From the NCBI GenBank assembly GCA_028684935.1, contig JAQUEX010000014.1, positions 1-33,015 of the forward strand: 33,015 bases of DNA, written 5' to 3'. Below the pieces are notes generated by a model that ran no database searches, was not told where the DNA came from, and saw only the letters and a list, made by a program, of their open reading frames with translations. The translations under genes and the position numbers were made by a program. Origin of the DNA: Kiritimatiellia bacterium. Lineage in GTDB: Bacteria; Verrucomicrobiota; Kiritimatiellia; RFP12; UBA1067. Below, in pieces: positions 24,682 to 31,955 of this stretch (its first letter is position 1; each line of letters begins with the position of its first letter).

Positions 24682-25671
24682 TCACGCCTCGGGCTTCATG
24701 TCGCGCGTCATCAGCGTCTCAACGGCGGTGCGAGCCGAAAAGCCTTCGTAGCACAGCGCGTGGACGATGTCAGTGATCGGCATCTCCACACCGTGCGTCT
24801 GGCCAAGCGTGTGAATGACCTTGGCGTTCCAGACGCCCTCGGCCACCATCTTCATGCTGCCGAGGATCGCCTCGATGCTCTCGCCGCGGCCGAGCCGCTC
24901 GCCGACCGAGTGGTTGCGGCTGTGGCGGCTGGTGCAGGTCACGATCAGGTCACCGATGCCGCTCAGGCCGGAAAAGGTTTCGGGGCGCGCGCCCAGCGCG
25001 ATACCGAAGCGCGTGACCTCGGCCAGACCGCGCGTGATGAGCGCCGCGCGCGTGTTGTCGCCGAAGCCGAGTCCGTCCGACGCGCCGACCGCGATGGCGA
25101 TCACATTCTTGACGGCGCCGCCGATCTCGACGCCCAGCATGTCGGTAGAGGTGTAGACGCGGAAGAGCGGTCCGCTGAAAAGCTGCTGCACGCGCTGCGC
25201 GACCGCCTCGTCCTCTGCGGCGGCCACCACGGCGGTCGGGATGCCGCGCGCAACCTCCTCCGCATGGCTCGGGCCCGAGAGCACGGCGATCGCGTCGAGC
25301 CCCAGCGTCGCCCGCGCGATCTCGCTCATGCGGCAGTGCGTATCCTCACAGAGTCCCTTGGTCAGGCTGACGACCAGCGTGCCGGCCGGAATCAAGCCGG
25401 CAAAAGAGGCGCAGACCGCGGCATAGAACTTGGAGGGCACGGCCAGCACCACGGCCTCGGTGCCGGCCGCGGCCTCGGCGGGATCGGCGCACCAGCGCAG
25501 ACCGTCGGGCAGCGCGATGCCGGGCAGGTAGCGGGTGTTTTCGCGGGCCGCGCGCACCTCGTCGAGATACGTCGCGAAAGGCCCCCACAGGGTGACCCGG
25601 TGTCCGTAAGCATGCAGCAGCAAGCCGATTGCTGTTCCCCAGCCGCCGTCTCCGATGATGGTGATGTTCAT
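24682..25671 (-). CDS. gpsA: Glycerol-3-phosphate dehydrogenase [NAD(P)+] GpsA
   Basis: The ATG at 25671 overlaps the plsY stop as ATGA. The 329-residue protein has the NAD-binding motif IIGDGGWGTAIG (5-16; Asp where GAG is usual), SLTKGL at 102-107 and SGPSHAEEV at 132-140. It also has the catalytic Lys188 in GAVKNVIAIAVG, NTRAALITRG at 206-215 and GIGDLIVTC at 238-246. It reduces dihydroxyacetone phosphate to sn-glycerol 3-phosphate, the backbone that PlsY acylates. It ends 3 bp from the convergent ATP-grasp/GNAT gene, leaving no room for a terminator between them. Confidence 0.97.
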   Translation of the reverse strand: MNITIIGDGGWGTAIGLLLHAYGHRVTLWGPFATYLDEVRAARENTRYLPGIALPDGLRWCADPAEAAAGTEAVVLAVPSKFYAAVCASFAGLIPAGTLVVSLTKGLCEDTHCRMSEIARATLGLDAIAVLSGPSHAEEVARGIPTAVVAAAEDEAVAQRVQQLFSGPLFRVYTSTDMLGVEIGGAVKNVIAIAVGASDGLGFGDNTRAALITRGLAEVTRFGIALGARPETFSGLSGIGDLIVTCTSRHSRNHSVGERLGRGESIEAILGSMKMVAEGVWNAKVIHTLGQTHGVEMPITDIVHALCYEGFSARTAVETLMTRDMKPEA

Positions 25672-26312
25672 ACTTTTTTCCCAAAGGTGAAGCGCGATTC
25701 CGTGCCGGCGCGCAGCCGGCTCATATTCGAGCGATGTTTCCAGACGGCCAGCAGGGCAAGCAGGGTCAGAACCCCCGCGAACCACACACCGTGCCGCGCG
25801 TGCAGCGCCAGCGGCCACCAGACCACGGCCGCCAGCGAGAGAGCCGCGCCAATCGAGGCGACCGAGACATAGCGCGTGCTCAGGAAGAGCGCCAGCCAGA
25901 CCGCGAAGGCGATGCCCACGCCGGCGGGCGCGAGACCCAGCAGCAGGCCCGCGCTGGTGGCGACCCCTTTGCCGCCTTTGAACTTCAGAAAACAGGTCCA
26001 GTTGTGTCCGATGACCGTCAGCGCCCCGCAAAAGACCGCCAGGCCCATGCCGTCCGCGGCGATGCCCGTGACGCGCGCGGCCAGCGCCGGGATCAGCGTC
26101 ACCCCGCCGAGCCCCTTCAAGAAGTCGAGCGCGAAGGTCAACAGCCCCAGGGGCTTGCTGACCGATCGGAAGACATTCGTGGCACCGATGTTGCCGCTGC
26201 CCAGCGTACGGATATCCTTGCCCCGGGTTTTCGCGATCAGAAATCCGAAAGGCACGGCACCCAGCAGGTAAGCGGCCGTACCGCCGGCCAGCCAGAGAAC
26301 GTAAGTTGTCAT
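25668..26312 (-). CDS. plsY: Acyl-phosphate:glycerol-3-phosphate acyltransferase PlsY
   Basis: The ATG at 26312 gives a protein starting in the first membrane helix (MTTYVLWLAGGTAAYLLGAVPFG); a TTG ten codons upstream is possible, and neither has a good ribosome binding site. The 214-residue integral membrane protein has about five hydrophobic helices and three cytoplasmic motifs: GSGNIGATNVFR (38-49), GHNW (102-105) and KGGKGVAT (112-119). PlsY makes lysophosphatidic acid from acyl-phosphate and the glycerol 3-phosphate supplied by GpsA, encoded downstream with a 4-bp overlap. The region before the start is a long pyrimidine tract on the coding strand, which is odd for a leader. Confidence 0.96.
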   Translation of the reverse strand: MTTYVLWLAGGTAAYLLGAVPFGFLIAKTRGKDIRTLGSGNIGATNVFRSVSKPLGLLTFALDFLKGLGGVTLIPALAARVTGIAADGMGLAVFCGALTVIGHNWTCFLKFKGGKGVATSAGLLLGLAPAGVGIAFAVWLALFLSTRYVSVASIGAALSLAAVVWWPLALHARHGVWFAGVLTLLALLAVWKHRSNMSRLRAGTESRFTFGKKV

Positions 26313-26642
26313 GCCGCCGAGGATAGCAAAAAACGGCGGCAAGGGGAGAGGGGGAAAAAGGAAGAAGGAAAAAGGAGGAGGGAGGAGTTTCAGTTCCGGC
26401 TGTCCCGGTAGCCTCGGCAGTCTCGGCAGTCCCGATAGTCTCGGCAGTCCCGGCTCTCACCTCGGTCGCCACCGGCACTCCCGTTTCTGCCGTCCCTTCC
26501 GATCCTGCCGGCACGAGCACCCGGCAGAAAATAGAAAATCCTGCTGGACGGGCGACCGGTGAATGCGTTATAACCGTTACTATTTGGAGAAACGCAAGTG
26601 CGTTGCGCTCCGCTTTTTATTCACGCTAGCAAGAGTACGCTC
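26313..26642. other. Divergent intergenic region with purine tract and 9-bp tandem repeat
   Basis: These 330 bases between plsY and the porin hold a purine tract (26341-26391), a degenerate 9-bp tandem repeat (26403-26456) and a 7-bp hairpin (CTGCCGG / CCGGCAG, 26505-26527). A weak promoter candidate for the porin follows: TGGACG at 26545-26550, 18 bases, then TATAAC at 26569-26574. No gene is seen. Confidence 0.5.
26403..26456. repeat. Degenerate 9-bp tandem repeat
   Basis: About six units of a GGCAGTCYC-like 9-mer run head to tail (for example GGTAGCCTC, GGCAGTCTC, GGCAGTCCC, GATAGTCTC, GGCAGTCCC). No coding or regulatory role is apparent. Confidence 0.65.
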
Positions 26643-28058
26643 ATGAATAGAGTGATCGGGTTGGTTGTTTGCGCAGGATTGGCGGGTGCGGCGCGTGCCC
26701 AAGAGGTAAAACCGGCGCCGGCGGGCGGCGCGCAGCCTCCGCAGGCCGTGCAGGAGGAGAAAGGCGGCCTCGACTGGGACGGCGGCGCCGACCTCCGGAT
26801 CAGGCACGAACTGCACGACAACGTGCCGCAGTATAACGCCAACGGTGCGGTCTCAGGCAACCAGAGTTACCTGCGCATCCGCCCGCGAGTCTGGGGCCAA
26901 GTCAAGAACGAGGATTTCCGCCTCTATCTGCGCCTCGCCGACGAATTCCGGGAGTACTTTCAGCCCAGCGAGAGCCGCAACTCCCAGTTCCCGGACGAGG
27001 TCATCGTGGATAATCTCTATCTCGACCTCTATAACCTCTTCAACGACCGGGTCGACCTACGGATCGGGCGTCAGGACTTCCTAGGGCCCGACGGCTACGG
27101 TGCGGGCCGCGTGCTGCTTGACGGCACTCAGGGCGACGGGTCGCGCACGGCGTTCATGGACGCGATCAAGGCCACCGTCAAGATCGACGAGAAAAACACG
27201 CTGGACTTGCTGGCGATCTACAACAGCTCCGACAACGAACTGAGCTGGGGACACCCTAAAGGGACGAACGGCAAAGCTCCTAAGGAACGCGATCTGACCT
27301 ACAACGTGCCGGGAGCCACCGGCATGGACGAGTATGGCGGCGGATTGTATTTCAAATCGAAAGAGTGGAAAGAGTTCCCCTTCGACCTGTACTATCTGTT
27401 CAAGCGCGAGACCAAGGCGCGTCTTGCCGGCCGCGACCTGCCGGGCCGCAACACGCATACCTTGGGTGTGCGCGTGGCGCCAAAGCTCACCGAGACGCTC
27501 TCGGCCGAACTCGAGGGCGCGGCGCAAGCCGGCGAGCGCGACGGCGGCAAGTCCGTTCGGGGCTACATGGGCTATGCCGGTCTCACCTACAAACCCGCCG
27601 TCGAAACCTTCAAGCCGTTCGCCACCCTAGCGTGTTACTACCTCTCCGGTGACCGCAACCACGGCACGGACGACAACGACACTTCATGGAACCCGCTGTG
27701 GTCCCGGTGGCCACAGTACAGCGAGATGTACCCCTATCACGACAGGGGTGTCTGCTACTGGTCCAACCTGATCTACCCGAACGTCACGGTAGGCACCGCG
27801 TTTGCGAACGGCCACAAGGTGAACGTCAATGCAGGCCCGATGTTCGCAGCGGCTGAAGACGGCATGGGCGGCGGCGGCGGCGATTTCCGCGGCTGGTTCG
27901 GCATGGCCCGCTATGACTTCCCGTTGCTTAAGAAAATCTTTGGCAAACGCGGCGATCTGACGGGCCACGTGACCGCCGAGCTGCTCGATCCCGGCGACTA
28001 CTATACCTCGGATACTATCGCTTATTTCCTGCGCTGGGAAGTGATCGCGCGCTTCTGA
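26643..28058 (+). CDS. Outer-membrane porin, alginate-export (AlgE)-like
   Basis: The ATG at 26643 starts a clean Sec signal (MNRVIGLVVCAGLAGAARAQ); an upstream in-frame start adds 15 non-homologous residues. The 471-residue protein, after a Pro/Gln-rich linker (to about residue 40), is a series of alternating strands with girdles of aromatic residues. It starts at WDGGADLRIRHEL and includes SYLRIRPRVWGQVKNEDFRLYLRLADEFREY and RVDLRIGRQDF. It ends in YFLRWEVIARF with a terminal Phe, as expected for a BamA substrate. The IGRQ block and overall layout resemble the alginate-export porin family, but the transported solute is not known. A Gly-rich loop (DGMGGGGGDFRG) lies near residue 405-416. Confidence 0.8.
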   Translation: MNRVIGLVVCAGLAGAARAQEVKPAPAGGAQPPQAVQEEKGGLDWDGGADLRIRHELHDNVPQYNANGAVSGNQSYLRIRPRVWGQVKNEDFRLYLRLADEFREYFQPSESRNSQFPDEVIVDNLYLDLYNLFNDRVDLRIGRQDFLGPDGYGAGRVLLDGTQGDGSRTAFMDAIKATVKIDEKNTLDLLAIYNSSDNELSWGHPKGTNGKAPKERDLTYNVPGATGMDEYGGGLYFKSKEWKEFPFDLYYLFKRETKARLAGRDLPGRNTHTLGVRVAPKLTETLSAELEGAAQAGERDGGKSVRGYMGYAGLTYKPAVETFKPFATLACYYLSGDRNHGTDDNDTSWNPLWSRWPQYSEMYPYHDRGVCYWSNLIYPNVTVGTAFANGHKVNVNAGPMFAAAEDGMGGGGGDFRGWFGMARYDFPLLKKIFGKRGDLTGHVTAELLDPGDYYTSDTIAYFLRWEVIARF

Positions 28059-28164
28059 AGTCATCTGGGCGAACGTCGCACAGACCGCTTTATGCGTGAC
28101 GTGCGGTGTCCGTCCCGTTATGCTGTCCCCCTCTTTCAACACGAGAAAAAGGGTTGGTTTCAGC

Positions 28165-29895
28165 ATGAATGAGACGGTGAACAGGTGTGAAGCGCAATTG
28201 GCGGATTGGCTGCAGCAGGCGTTCCGGGCCGCATTCGGCGAGGCGCAGGCATGGTCGAGTATCCGCGTGCAGCCGGCCACGGACGCGCGTTTCGGCGATT
28301 TCCAGTGCAACGACGCGATGCAGGCGTCCAAGACGCTGCGCCGCCCGCCGCGCGCCGTGGCCGAGGCGGCCCTCGCCGCCCTGCCGCTGCCGCCGATGCT
28401 GACGCGCGCCGAGATCGCCGGCCCCGGCTTCATCAACCTCACCGTCTCCCCGGCGTGGCTGGCCGAGCAGCTCGCCGCGCTCGCCGCCGCGCCGCGCTTC
28501 GGCATCCCGGACGCCGGACAGGGGCGCACCGTGGTCATTGATTACTCAAGCCCCAACGTGGCCAAGCCGATGCACATCGGCCACATCCGCTCGACCGTGA
28601 TCGGCAACGCCCTCGACCGCCTCTACCGCGCCCTCGGTTTCCGCGTCCTGGCCGACAACCACCTGGGCGACTGGGGCACGCAGTTCGGCCTGTTGATCCA
28701 GGGATACCGCACCTTCCTGGATGACGCCGAGCGCGAAGCCTTGACCGTCGAAGCGCTCGAACGCGTCTACGTGCAGAGCTACAACCGCTCCAAAGAGGAT
28801 CCTGCCTGGCTGGACCGCTGTAAGGCCGAGCTGGTCAAACTGCAGCAGGGCGATCCGGAAAACCGCGCGATCTGGGAGCGCTTCATTGCCATCAGCCGTA
28901 GCGAATTCGACCGCATCTACCGGCGGCTGGACGTCAGCTTCGATCTCACGCGCGGCGAGAGCTATTACAACGACACCCTGCACGAGACGATCCAAACGCT
29001 GCAGGAGAAGGGCTTGGCCGTGGAGAGCGAAGGCGCGCTGGTGGTGAAGCTCGATGAGGAAGGCATGCCGGTCTGCATCGTGCGCAAAAGCGACGGCGGC
29101 TTCAACTACGCCGCCACCGACATCGCCACCGTGCGCAGCCGCGTCGCCGAGTTCAATCCGGACCGCATCGTGTATGTGACCGACGAGCGTCAACAGCTCC
29201 ATTTCCGGCAGTTCTTCGCGGTGTGCGCCAAACTGGGCTACACGACGCGTCTGGAACACGTCTGGTTCGGCCTGATGCGGCTGCCCGAAGGCACCTTCTC
29301 CACGCGCCAAGGCAACGTCATCAAGCTGGAAGCGCTGCTGGACGAGGCTGAGCGCCGTGCCTTGGAGATCATCAAAACCTCGAACAGCGCCATGCCCGAG
29401 GAGGAACAGAAAGAACTGGCCGCCGCGATCGGCATCGGCGCCATCAAATACGCCGACCTCTCGCACGACCCGCAAACCCTGATCGTCTTCACCTGGGAGA
29501 AGGCGCTGGCGCTCGAAGGCAATTCCGGCCCCTACCTTCAGTACGCCTACGCGCGTGTCTGCAGCTTGCTTGACAAGTACGCCGAACAGGTGCCCGGGCG
29601 CGATCCACTCGGCAACACCCTGTTGCTGAACGAGCCGGTGGAGAAGGCGCTGGCCCTTCAGCTCATGCAGTTCCCGGCCGCCGTGCTGCGCGCCGCCGAA
29701 GCCTGCAAGCCCAGCGTGCTGGCTGACTTCCTGTTCGGCCTCTCGCAGACCTACAGCAGCTTCTACCAGCGCTCGCCCGTGCTCAAGGCCGACGAGGCGG
29801 TGCGCGACAGCCGCATCCGCCTTTGCGCGATGGTCGCCCAGGTGCTAGCCGAAGGGCTCGGCCTGCTCGGCATCCGCACCCCGCGGCGCATTTAA
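28165..29895 (+). CDS. argS: Arginyl-tRNA synthetase
   Basis: The ATG at 28165 opens a 576-residue protein, typical for ArgRS. The N-terminal Add1 domain (1-110) recognises the tRNA D-loop (RFGDFQCNDAM at 42-52). The class I core has DYSSPNVAKPMHIGHIRST with HIGH at 137-140; the KMSKS region is the degenerate STRQGNVIKL, as is common in ArgRS. The C-terminal DALR anticodon domain starts near residue 455 (NSGPYLQYAYARVCSLL). It charges tRNA-Arg and needs the tRNA for activation. Its stop overlaps the convergent DJ-1 gene by three bases (29893-29894 shared). AAAGGG lies 13 bases upstream, a loose ribosome binding site. Confidence 0.97.
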   Translation: MNETVNRCEAQLADWLQQAFRAAFGEAQAWSSIRVQPATDARFGDFQCNDAMQASKTLRRPPRAVAEAALAALPLPPMLTRAEIAGPGFINLTVSPAWLAEQLAALAAAPRFGIPDAGQGRTVVIDYSSPNVAKPMHIGHIRSTVIGNALDRLYRALGFRVLADNHLGDWGTQFGLLIQGYRTFLDDAEREALTVEALERVYVQSYNRSKEDPAWLDRCKAELVKLQQGDPENRAIWERFIAISRSEFDRIYRRLDVSFDLTRGESYYNDTLHETIQTLQEKGLAVESEGALVVKLDEEGMPVCIVRKSDGGFNYAATDIATVRSRVAEFNPDRIVYVTDERQQLHFRQFFAVCAKLGYTTRLEHVWFGLMRLPEGTFSTRQGNVIKLEALLDEAERRALEIIKTSNSAMPEEEQKELAAAIGIGAIKYADLSHDPQTLIVFTWEKALALEGNSGPYLQYAYARVCSLLDKYAEQVPGRDPLGNTLLLNEPVEKALALQLMQFPAAVLRAAEACKPSVLADFLFGLSQTYSSFYQRSPVLKADEAVRDSRIRLCAMVAQVLAEGLGLLGIRTPRRI

Positions 29896-30437
29896 AAGGT
29901 CGTCAGCAATCCGTCAGCCACCTTGCGCGCGGTCTCGTCGCCCGCGAAGTGCTGAACCAGCACGAGCGCGAACAGCATGGCCGTGCCGGGCCCCTGACTG
30001 GTAATGAAGCTGCCGTCCGCAATCACCGGTGCCTGATCGTACGCCTCGCCCAACGCCTCCGCGCAGGCGGGGTAGCAGGTCGCGCGGCGTCCATTGAGCA
30101 CGCCGGCCTTGGCCAACACCGTCGGCGCGGCGCAAATCGCGGTCACGTACTTACCGGCCGCCGCAAACGCCTTCACCGCCGCGATGACCCGGCTGTCGGC
30201 AGCCAGATTCTCCGTGCCCTGTCCGCCGCCCGGCAGCGTGATCGCGTCGAAGGTCGCGGGATTCACGGCATCCCACACCGTGTCGGCCAACAGCGTCACG
30301 CCGCGTGAGCCGCCAACCTCCCGTTCGCTGCCCAGCGCCGCCGAGACCACCTCGATCCCGCCGCGCCGCAGCACATCGATCACCGTGACCGCCTCAAGCT
30401 CTTCCACGCCCTCCGCCAGAGGAACCAATACACGCAT
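29892..30437 (-). CDS. DJ-1/PfpI family protein
   Basis: The ATG at 30437 has GGAG seven bases upstream. The 181-residue protein matches bacterial DJ-1 (YajL/ThiJ-like): RVLVPLAEGVEELEAVTVIDVLRRGGIEV at the start, LPGG at 68-71 and the nucleophile elbow AICAAP with Cys102. Glu15 aligns with the conserved Glu that activates the Cys in human DJ-1. Members protect against oxidative and carbonyl stress; a glyoxalase or deglycase activity is debated for the family, so no reaction is assigned. It is cytoplasmic and lies convergent with argS. Confidence 0.92.
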   Translation of the reverse strand: MRVLVPLAEGVEELEAVTVIDVLRRGGIEVVSAALGSEREVGGSRGVTLLADTVWDAVNPATFDAITLPGGGQGTENLAADSRVIAAVKAFAAAGKYVTAICAAPTVLAKAGVLNGRRATCYPACAEALGEAYDQAPVIADGSFITSQGPGTAMLFALVLVQHFAGDETARKVADGLLTTF

Positions 30438-30762
30438 ACCCCTTCTCCTTTCTCTTCGTTTGAGTCCCCAACATCCGTCTCTCTCTCATAATCTTAATCT
30501 TAATCATAATCATAATCTTAATCTTAATCTAGATCTTGATCCCCATCCCGATCCGGGCACCCGTCGATCCACGCTGCTTCACATAATCTGCAACCATACT
30601 ATCTCAACTTCGGCCGCCCGTCAAAACCCCCAGTCAAAAGCCCCTCGACAGACTGACACAAATGACGGACACTGTTTCCCGACGCAGGGACATTAAATGA
30701 CGCGCGGGAAACCGGTTACACATCGTGCTTGCCAGTCCCGTGCCGAACGTGCAGAAGGCGTT
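30438..30762. other. Divergent intergenic region with hexamer array
   Basis: No gene is supported in this 325-bp gap between the DJ-1 and GGQ-factor starts unless the upstream ATG at 30697 of the latter is used. Its main content is the NNNATC hexamer array at 30488-30553. No clear promoter was found for either gene. Confidence 0.5.
30488..30553. repeat. Hexamer tandem array (TTAATC/ATAATC)
   Basis: Eleven consecutive hexamers end in ATC: seven are ATAATC or TTAATC, then TAGATC, TTGATC, CCCATC and CCGATC, so the array decays toward one end. The same hexamers occur in both subterminal arrays of the element at 31355-31748. Confidence 0.8.
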
Positions 30763-31164
30763 ATGCTCAGCCCGGAAACCATAGAAAAAATCAAAACGCG
30801 CATGGCCCTGGCCTCGGTGTTCGAGGAGGATCTTGAAGAGTCGTTCATCCTGGGCTCAGGCCCCGGCGGACAAAAGACCAACAAGACATCCTCGACCGTT
30901 CGCCTTTATCACGCGCCCAGCGGCCTGACGATCAAATGCGGCCTCAACCGCTCGCGTGAGATGAACCGCTGGATCGCGCGCCGCGAGCTGGCCGAGAAGA
31001 TTCTGGAGCGCGCGCAAAGCGAGCTTTCCACGCGCCGCCAGGCCGTTGAGAAAATCCGCCGCCAGAAACGTCGCCGCTCGCGCCGCCAAAAGGCGCGGAT
31101 GCTCGACGAGAAGCGCAAGCATGGCGAGAAAAAGGCCGCGCGCGCCCGCGTCGATCCGGTTTGA
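30763..31164 (+). CDS. Peptide-chain-release-factor-like GGQ protein, ArfB/YaeJ-like
   Basis: ATG at 30763 is preferred (GAAGG at 30753-30757; similarity starts soon after); the in-frame ATG at 30697 with AGGGA is an alternative that adds 22 unmatched residues. The 133-residue protein is a stand-alone RF1-type catalytic domain: FEEDLEESFILGSGPGGQKTNK with GGQ at 35-37, then STVRLYHAPSGLTIKC and NRSREMNRWIARRELAEKIL. A strongly basic tail follows (RRQKRRRSRRQKARMLDEKRK...). Lacking codon-recognition domains, such proteins hydrolyse peptidyl-tRNA on stalled ribosomes, with the basic tail entering the empty mRNA channel. It is probably a ribosome-rescue factor; exact equivalence to ArfB is not certain. 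Confidence 0.88.
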   Translation: MLSPETIEKIKTRMALASVFEEDLEESFILGSGPGGQKTNKTSSTVRLYHAPSGLTIKCGLNRSREMNRWIARRELAEKILERAQSELSTRRQAVEKIRRQKRRRSRRQKARMLDEKRKHGEKKAARARVDPV

Positions 31165-31221
31165 TATGTGGCTGAAATAACGTGCCCCTCCCGTTTGTCT
31201 GATGCCCGTATATAGTCTAAC

Positions 31222-31324
31222 GCGGGCGAAGCCCGCAACCCAAGATTCTCACCACGAAGCCTCGAAGGACACGAAGAAGGGGCAAGTCATAAAAAAAATT
31301 CGTGCTCATCTTACCTTCGTGGTG
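31222..31324. repeat. Composite palindromic repeat, copy 2 (inverted relative to 6221)
   Basis: The hairpin GCGGGC-GAA-GCCCGC (31222-31236) followed by AACCC is the mirror of GGGTTGCGGGC at copy 1. CACCACGAAG (31250-31259) and CTTCGTGGTG (31315-31324) are perfect outer arms. The spacer contains CGAAGGACACGAAG units. The order is exactly reversed relative to 6221-6330. Confidence 0.7.
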
Positions 31325-31345
31325 CAACAACTTTTTTTTGTTGTG

Positions 31346-31354
31346 TTTGTCGGT
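31346..31354. repeat. 9-bp direct repeat, left target-site duplication
   Basis: TTTGTCGGT directly flanks the left end of the element and is repeated exactly at 31749-31757 on the right. Confidence 0.7.
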
Positions 31355-31748
31355 AGGCGCATGGCAGTTCTGTTGGGGTCCGTGATTCGTAATCGTAATC
31401 TTGCTCGTAATCATAATCTTGAATGTGGCACGCACGAGCTATTACACTGTCATCATGAACGGGCTATTCGACCATGAGAAGTTGACCGTCTATCAGGATT
31501 CGATCCGTTTTGTGGTGTGGGCGGGTGAACTCTTGGAAACACTTCCAAAGAGTCTGGCGGCCTACGACCAGTTGGATAGGGCTTCGACGTCGATTCCCTT
31601 AAATTGGGCTTGATCCGCAGCACGTCCGCTGATCGTATCCATGTGGAACGGGCCGAATATGAGACCGACGACCGGCGGTTAGCGGATTAGGATTACGATT
31701 AAGATTACGATTAAGCAGGGTATCCACCAACAGAACTGCCATGCGCCC
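31355..31748. mobile_element. MITE-like element with 21-bp TIRs carrying a four-helix-bundle gene remnant
   Basis: Bases 31356-31376 and 31727-31747 are perfect 21-bp inverted repeats (GGCGCATGGCAGTTCTGTTG plus a final G). One unmatched base on each outer side separates them from a 9-bp direct repeat (31346-31354 and 31749-31757). Inside each end is a hexamer array in opposite orientation: GTAATC/ATAATC units at 31389-31418, and GATTAC/GATTAA units at 31685-31714. The 394-bp unit has no transposase, so it would be non-autonomous. The only gene is a degenerate four-helix-bundle frame whose C-terminal stop (TAG, 31688-31690) lies in the first right-hand hexamer. The mobile nature is inferred from the end structure. 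Confidence 0.65.
31455..31690 (+). pseudogene. Four-helix-bundle (23S IVS / Avd-like) protein, internal deletion and frameshift
   Basis: The ATG at 31455 begins MNGLFDHEKLTVYQDSIRF, the usual start of four-helix-bundle proteins encoded in 23S rRNA intervening sequences and related to the Avd proteins of diversity-generating retroelements. Similarity runs to QLDRASTSIPLN (codon 50, 31602-31604), after which the frame stops at TGA (31611-31613). The typical continuation IAEGNGK is missing. In another frame, from 31604, LGLIRSTSADRIHVERAEYE to a TAG at 31690 resembles the family C-terminus. So about 40 middle residues have been lost with a frame change. These proteins are small and of unclear function; this copy is almost certainly inactive. 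Confidence 0.75.
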
Positions 31749-31757
31749 TTTGTCGGT
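31749..31757. repeat. 9-bp direct repeat, right target-site duplication
   Basis: TTTGTCGGT, identical to 31346-31354. Confidence 0.7.
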
Positions 31758-31924
31758 TCGTAAGGCACTAACCATTTTCTCTGTGCCTCCGTGTCTCTGT
31801 GGTGAAATTGATTAAACCACAGAGACACGGAGGCACAGAGGTTTTTTTGATGCCCCACCCTTCCCCTTTGTGCGTGGTAAAAGAACTTGTTTTTTATTGC
31901 TGGTGTTGGTTCCTAAGGCACTAA
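31755..31924. repeat. Direct repeats GGTTCSTAAGGCACTAA flanking a palindrome
   Basis: GGTTCGTAAGGCACTAA (31755-31771) and GGTTCCTAAGGCACTAA (31908-31924) match at 16 of 17 bases and bracket the 25-bp palindrome at 31779-31840. The left copy overlaps the element's right 9-bp duplication by three bases. Confidence 0.65.
31779..31840. repeat. Perfect 25-bp inverted repeat (CACGGAGG type)
   Basis: Arms 31779-31803 and 31816-31840 are exactly complementary over 25 bp (inner arm starts ACCACAGAGACACGG) with a 12-nt AT-rich loop. A run of seven T's follows at 31842-31848 on the plus strand, so it could also act as a terminator for leftover plus-strand transcription. It is the best-preserved palindrome of its kind in the window. 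Confidence 0.85.
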
Positions 31925-31955
31925 GAACTTTTCGGTAGTGGTATTATTCCCTCGA

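Noticed and set aside
30697-30762. Longer start for the GGQ-domain protein
   Set aside because: It is possible because AGGGA precedes it, but the 22 extra residues resemble no family member and the ATG at 30763 has its own ribosome binding site.
31355-31748. Part of a diversity-generating retroelement (Avd-like gene)
   Set aside because: No reverse transcriptase, template repeat or variable repeat is in the window, and the gene sits in its own inverted-repeat unit.
31355-31748. 23S rRNA intervening sequence
   Set aside because: No rRNA sequence flanks the four-helix-bundle remnant.
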